Positions 14,336-17,526 of a stretch of DNA of 17,526 nucleotides are shown piece by piece; within the stretch, counting starts at the first letter, position 1, and each line of letters opens with the position of its first letter. This DNA comes from Cyanobacteria bacterium UBA1221 (GTDB taxonomy: Bacteria > Cyanobacteriota > Vampirovibrionia > Gastranaerophilales > Gastranaerophilaceae): NCBI GenBank assembly GCA_002309425.1, contig DBXD01000078.1, forward strand, positions 18,525 through 36,050, written 5' to 3'. The notes below the pieces were generated by a model, which saw only the letters and a list, made by a program, of their open reading frames with translations, ran no database searches and was not told where the DNA came from. A program made the translations under genes and the position numbers.

Positions 14336-15196
14336 CTAATGCCCAAAGTACGGGATTATCACACAATATTTTTGTTCAAGTCTTCGGGCATACCTTTTTA
14401 ATTGTACATAAAAAAGACTATCAACATGGCAAATGTAAGATATATAGCCGGATAATTGTTGTTCTTTTTTAGTATCCCAAGCCAAATGTTTTGTGTCTTT
14501 AATGTTTGAATTACAGATATAGATTGCATAACTGTGCAGTATTGCTCTTATTTTTCGTTTAAAATCTTTTGGTAATCGTACCCGATAATTATTAACAACA
14601 AGTCCCAAAATGTTTTGCTGCTTGTTATCCGAGATGTATCTTGTTTTCTTTTTGTTTGTTTCGTACCCGTGAAATGCTAAAAGTGCAGTAACTTTCTTTT
14701 CTACAATTTCCAATGTTTCTTTGCAATATGAAGAAAAGGTCAAATCATCAACATACCTTGTGTAATCGATACCAAGAGCCGAACTCACTGACATAATTTC
14801 TTTATCAATTCTCTTAAAGCAAGTGTTTGCGATATGTGATGATGTCGGGGCTCCTGTCGGCAATTTACCGTTTATTGTTACAAGGGATAAGTAACTAAGC
14901 GAATTGTTATGCTGATTTATCCGACGGCATACTTTCGACACTACCCGTTGAATTTCGTGGCTCGGAACAGAATCATAAAAATGTTTAATATCCATTTTTA
15001 AAATCCATTTTTTACCGGAATGAATTCTTGCGCAATTAAGAATATCCGCTTTATACGGATAAAGCCATTTTATTGCATTAAGAAAATACCTTTGTTTTGC
15101 TTTTAATTCATCGCATGGAATATATATTATGCGATTCTTGATTCTTTTTATCGTGTAATAATATTCATTGCTGATGTAAAACTTATTAGATGACAT
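14336..15196 (-). CDS. Retron-like reverse transcriptase
   Basis: This is an RNA-directed DNA polymerase of the retron clade. Numbering from the GTG at 15202 (288 residues), the motifs are: RIIYIP (24-29) in the first fingers motif; the region X remnant NCARIH (56-61), which corresponds to the retron NAxxH; and catalytic D71 in DIKHFYDSV (71-79). These are followed by LPTGAPTSS (114-122) in place of the usual LPQGAPTSP, YTRYVDD (147-153) with the catalytic Asp pair, NILGLVVN (197-204) matching the retron VTGLVVN, and a thumb ending GYISYICHVD (252-261). The preferred start is the ATG at 15196 (286 residues). Its AAGGAG Shine-Dalgarno overlaps the stop of the upstream ATPase gene, so translation is coupled. 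It is slightly shorter than typical retron RTs and has no maturase or nuclease domain. I found no sure msr-msd RNA. Confidence 0.88.
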   Translation of the reverse strand: MSSNKFYISNEYYYTIKRIKNRIIYIPCDELKAKQRYFLNAIKWLYPYKADILNCARIHSGKKWILKMDIKHFYDSVPSHEIQRVVSKVCRRINQHNNSLSYLSLVTINGKLPTGAPTSSHIANTCFKRIDKEIMSVSSALGIDYTRYVDDLTFSSYCKETLEIVEKKVTALLAFHGYETNKKKTRYISDNKQQNILGLVVNNYRVRLPKDFKRKIRAILHSYAIYICNSNIKDTKHLAWDTKKEQQLSGYISYICHVDSLFYVQLKRYARRLEQKYCVIIPYFGH

Positions 15197-15205
15197 AAAC
15201 ACTCC

Positions 15206-16057
15206 TTAAAAAGCATCAAATTCAGGCAGATTCAAAAATTTCATTATAGATACTCGAAAAAGTAATCTAATAATACCAACGCATCCTCCTCTGTTTTTTG
15301 CAACAATTATTTCTGCTGTTCCTTTATTAATTGCATAATCTTCGTCACTGCAAGAGTTGTAATAGTCTTCTCTGTAAATAAACATAACTACATCAGAGAT
15401 ATTTTCTATTGCTCCGCTTTCTCTCAAATCCGATAATAACGGCCTTTTATCCATTCTGCTCTCAAGCGCTCTCGATAATTGTGAAGTCATAAAAATAATA
15501 CAATTATTATCTTTTGCAATTTTCTTTAAATCTCTCATAACTTTTTCAAAAGATTCCGGACGAGGTTTTTTACTCGGTACATCGATAAGCTGCAAATAAT
15601 CAATAAAAACAAATTCCGGTTTTATTTGTTCAATTTGTTCCTTTATTCCGTCAGTATCGTGTGCATCATCTATTATTGTGAGGTCATATTTTGATATTTT
15701 ATTAAGTGCTTCCGCGATTTTTTCAACGCTTTGTTTTCTTCTTAAAATTCCGTCGGGATTTCTTAACAGCATAGAATCTACTTCTCCGATTTGTCCGAGT
15801 AATCTTTTTATAAGCTGTTCCTCACTCAATTCAAGCGAAAAGAACAAACATTTTTTATTTTGTTCCAATAAATTCAGCATAATATTTGTCATAAAGCTGC
15901 TTTTACCCATAGCCGGTCTTGCCCCGATAGTTATCAGACTTGAATTTTCAACCCCGCTCAAAATAATGTCTAAATCTTTAAAACCCGTTTGTAATACAGG
16001 AGGTTTTTCCTCAAAAATACTTTCATAAACCTTTTCTAAAACTTCACTTTTAATCAT
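15206..16057 (-). CDS. DnaB-type helicase ATPase domain protein lacking the N-terminal domain
   Basis: The 283-residue protein is essentially only the RecA-fold C-terminal domain of replicative helicase DnaB, which is normally about 440-470 residues. Visible motifs are TGFKDLD (24-30), Walker A GARPAMGKSS (45-54), SLELS (74-78), Walker B VFIDYLQL (150-157), TSQLSRALESR (191-201), the LSDLRESGAIENISDVV block (208-224) and the terminal GTAEIIVAKNRGG (246-258). All ATPase motifs are intact, but the N-terminal primase-interacting domain and linker are absent. The ATG at 16055-16057 has a GGAG Shine-Dalgarno. Its stop overlaps the Shine-Dalgarno of the reverse-transcriptase gene, so the two form an operon. 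Acting with the RT on nucleic acid is an inference from context; it is unlikely to be the chromosomal replicative helicase. Confidence 0.88.
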   Translation of the reverse strand: MIKSEVLEKVYESIFEEKPPVLQTGFKDLDIILSGVENSSLITIGARPAMGKSSFMTNIMLNLLEQNKKCLFFSLELSEEQLIKRLLGQIGEVDSMLLRNPDGILRRKQSVEKIAEALNKISKYDLTIIDDAHDTDGIKEQIEQIKPEFVFIDYLQLIDVPSKKPRPESFEKVMRDLKKIAKDNNCIIFMTSQLSRALESRMDKRPLLSDLRESGAIENISDVVMFIYREDYYNSCSDEDYAINKGTAEIIVAKNRGGCVGIIRLLFRVSIMKFLNLPEFDAF

Positions 16058-16087
16058 GGTTAGTTCTCCTTTTTCCTTTATTATTCC

Positions 16088-16158
16088 ACCCGAATGCGTC
16101 AGTTTGGGTCGTATTAGTTCCGGGAAAATTTTAGAATTTTTGTATTAAAATAAATTCT
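16088..16158. repeat. Two inverted repeats in the divergent intergenic region
   Basis: The 183-base gap between the ATPase and nuclease genes holds two inverted repeats. One is an ACCCGAA...TTTGGGT hairpin (16088-16109, 8-base loop, better paired as plus-strand RNA). The other is AGAATTT...AAATTCT (16133-16139 and 16152-16158). They could be operators or part of a leader or template RNA for the minus-strand operon. Neither resembles a known msr-msd convincingly. Confidence 0.3.
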
Positions 16159-16188
16159 GGGGTAAATATTTTTAAGGTATGCCGTATA

Positions 16189-16219
16189 TTGACGTATTTG
16201 TGTGATATCCTGATATTAT
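16189..16219 (+). promoter_or_regulatory. Probable promoter of the nuclease gene
   Basis: TTGACG (16189-16194) is followed by TATTAT (16214-16219) at a 19-base spacing, or by the weaker GATATT (16212-16217) at 17 bases. Both spacings point toward the start codon at 16241. TTTGTGTGA (16197-16205) inside the spacer matches half of the palindrome at 14161-14179. Confidence 0.4.
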
Positions 16220-16240
16220 GAAAATAGAAAGGAGTTAAGT

Positions 16241-17347
16241 ATGTCTGCATCAGAAGAACAAAACTTATTAAATATAATTGAAGAGTTGTCAAAAAATGTT
16301 ATGTTTAGATTATCTTTAACATCAAAAGAATTATTTCACTCTAATTTTCTAGCATGGGTTTTTGAAACATATCAACCAGAATGTTCTAGAATTTTTAATA
16401 TTCCTGAATTGAAAGATAAATCAACAAAAATTATAAGAGAAGACAACATTGGTAAAAATAAAAATGGAAAGAAATGTGTTGCGGATATTGTAATCCAAAA
16501 TGGTGAAGCCAAGATTATTATAGAAAATAAATTTAAATGTTTACCTGATTTAAATCAATTGAAAGATTATTTAATCTGTAATCCCAGAAAAATAATTCTT
16601 TTATCATACTTTGAACCCTTATTTTTTGATGAATTAGAAAATATTAATTGTTCATATTTATCATATGAACAATTAGAAGAAAAATTATCTGAATTAGTAG
16701 AAATAATTAACGACCCAGACAATGAAATAATAATAAAAAATTATATTAAATGTTTGAATTTATTAAATAAAATCAAATATTCGATAAAACTTGAAAATGA
16801 TATAACCATAGGGGAAATATGGAAATCAATTACAAACAAAAATGTTAAAACGTTGTTAAGTGCAATAAATTTTGAAAAAACAATGCAAAGAATTTATGCT
16901 AATAAATTAACTAATTATATTTTATCCGATTATGATAAAAGAAATAATTTAACTATTTTTATTGACTGCGGTAGAGATTTAACCGTATATAGTGACATTG
17001 TATTTTGTTACAAAAATGCTTGGGCAAAAAATGAAGATGAAAGAGAAAAACTTAATTACTTAGGCGTGAGTATTTGGGGGACAAATTTTAGATATTATGC
17101 AAGTCTTAATAATAAAAAATTTAGTTTTAATAAAAGTGATAGAGAAAAAGGGCAAAATAAATTAGAACAAGATTATGATTGGTTCTTTAAAAAAGATAGA
17201 AAATGGGGTGGTTATTGCTATGACCAAGAAATGTATTTGTATCAAAAAGAAGATATTTCTACTAAGAAACTAAGCGAGTTAAAAGATAAAGTGAAAGAAC
17301 AACTTAAAGAAATATACAAGCATGAAAGTGATAAATTTGATAGTTAA
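16241..17347 (+). CDS. PD-(D/E)XK nuclease superfamily protein
   Basis: The 368-residue protein carries the N-terminal pattern SKELFHSNFLAWVF (28-41) found in a PD-(D/E)XK group often annotated as PDDEXK_4. This is followed by the catalytic set D82 (VADIV), E95-N-K97 (IIIENK) and Q106 of the QLKDY motif. A metal-dependent DNA cleavage role follows from the family, but the target is unknown. The C-terminal 200 residues are Lys/Asn-rich and unrecognised. The start ATG has a strong GAAAGGAG Shine-Dalgarno (16227-16234). The gene is visibly more A/T-rich than the housekeeping genes to the left, which suggests horizontal acquisition. It diverges from the ATPase-RT operon and precedes a probable regulator. 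Stand-alone nucleases of this type are common in defence islands. Confidence 0.8.
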   Translation: MSASEEQNLLNIIEELSKNVMFRLSLTSKELFHSNFLAWVFETYQPECSRIFNIPELKDKSTKIIREDNIGKNKNGKKCVADIVIQNGEAKIIIENKFKCLPDLNQLKDYLICNPRKIILLSYFEPLFFDELENINCSYLSYEQLEEKLSELVEIINDPDNEIIIKNYIKCLNLLNKIKYSIKLENDITIGEIWKSITNKNVKTLLSAINFEKTMQRIYANKLTNYILSDYDKRNNLTIFIDCGRDLTVYSDIVFCYKNAWAKNEDEREKLNYLGVSIWGTNFRYYASLNNKKFSFNKSDREKGQNKLEQDYDWFFKKDRKWGGYCYDQEMYLYQKEDISTKKLSELKDKVKEQLKEIYKHESDKFDS

Positions 17348-17382
17348 ACAAACCTATGTCCATATATGACACATGGCTGTTT

Positions 17383-17388
17383 TATAAT
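17383..17388 (+). promoter_or_regulatory. TATAAT -10 box upstream of the right-edge regulator gene
   Basis: A perfect TATAAT gives a predicted leader of about 25 bases before the ATG at 17420, which has an AGGTGA Shine-Dalgarno. No clear -35 is present. TGTC-7-GACA arms (17357-17371) just upstream could be an operator. Confidence 0.4.
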
Positions 17389-17419
17389 ATAATTGTCAGA
17401 AATAAAAAACAGGTGAAAT

Positions 17420-17526
17420 ATGCGTGAACCAAGCAGATTAAGAAAAGCAGAAGAAATAATTGAACTTGCGATGATGTTTCAAAACAGCTTCAGAGGTCTG
17501 TGTATATCAGATATTCAGGAGCATTT
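17420..17526 (+). CDS. Probable helix-turn-helix (WYL-type) transcriptional regulator, N-terminal fragment
   Basis: Only the first 35 codons are in the window. The sequence starts MREPSRLRKAEEIIELAMMF and continues through an SFRGLCISDIQEHF stretch. This resembles the beginning of the winged-helix domain of YafY/WYL-type regulators, where a helix ending near a leucine-rich segment is followed by a gLsi.dI...f recognition-helix lead-in. The ATG at 17420 has an AGGTGA Shine-Dalgarno. WYL regulators often accompany phage-defence genes, which fits the nuclease and reverse transcriptase to the left. The WYL domain itself is off the edge, so the class is a guess; a regulator or DNA-binding protein is more secure. 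Confidence 0.45.
   Translation, partial: MREPSRLRKAEEIIELAMMFQNSFRGLCISDIQEH

Noticed and set aside
14336..15196. Diversity-generating retroelement or group II intron reverse transcriptase
   Set aside because: Motif 4 is the retron-like GAPTS form rather than the DGR form, no avd gene or template/variable repeat pair was seen, and there is no maturase or HNH domain nor intron boundary.
15206..16057. Chromosomal replicative helicase DnaB
   Set aside because: The primase-interacting N-terminal domain and linker are absent and the gene is coupled to an RT rather than to replication genes.
16133..16158. Inverted repeat as the msr-msd of the RT
   Set aside because: It is short and A/T-rich, and shows no paired outer arms, long msd hairpin or recognisable branching guanosine context.
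1..17526. CRISPR array, rRNA, insertion sequence or integrase
   Set aside because: No regularly spaced repeats, rRNA segments, transposase or recombinase motifs were seen anywhere in the window.

Overview
The window is AT-rich, densely packed bacterial DNA. It most resembles a gut member of the Vampirovibrionia/Melainabacteria (order Gastranaerophilales), the non-photosynthetic relatives of Cyanobacteria. This is an inference from three things: a PDZ/radical-SAM/DUF512 protein of the type conserved in Cyanobacteria and Clostridia, a three-domain NifU with NifS, and two unrelated proteins that begin with a short Ser-Phe-Gly tag which I associate with this lineage. No 16S gene is present to settle it.

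Layout. Positions 1-731 (minus) hold the 5' part of a UDP-galactopyranose mutase gene. A small zinc-ribbon protein (846-1169, plus) meets a concentrative nucleoside transporter (1166-2443, minus) tail to tail. Upstream of the transporter is a large glycogen synthase with an N-terminal membrane segment (2537-5320, minus). A 255-base divergent region carries promoters for glgA and for tRNA-Lys(UUU) (5576-5648). Then come, on the plus strand, a solitary PilC/GspF-type membrane protein, the nifU-nifS pair for Fe-S cluster assembly, and an AAA+ ATPase. These meet a minus-strand operon of a PadR-like regulator and the radical-SAM/DUF512 protein. Divergent from that operon is a TPR-plus-glycosyltransferase fusion (12500-14161).

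The last 3.3 kb looks like an accessory, probably defence-related, island. It has a 19-bp perfect palindrome and a small structured transcribed-looking element with a terminator (14161-14323); a translationally coupled minus-strand pair of a DnaB-type ATPase lacking the N-terminal domain and a compact retron-like reverse transcriptase; a divergent, very AT-rich PD-(D/E)XK nuclease gene; and the start of a probable helix-turn-helix (WYL-type) regulator running off the right edge.

Two patterns cross the window. Four genes lack a Shine-Dalgarno sequence and have a TATAAT box ending only 7-8 bases before the ATG, which suggests leaderless transcripts; the other genes have clear Shine-Dalgarno sequences. 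The RT plus DnaB-like ATPase operon is the best candidate for an undescribed system. I do not recall a named retron type with that partner, and the RNA template, if there is one, is not obvious.
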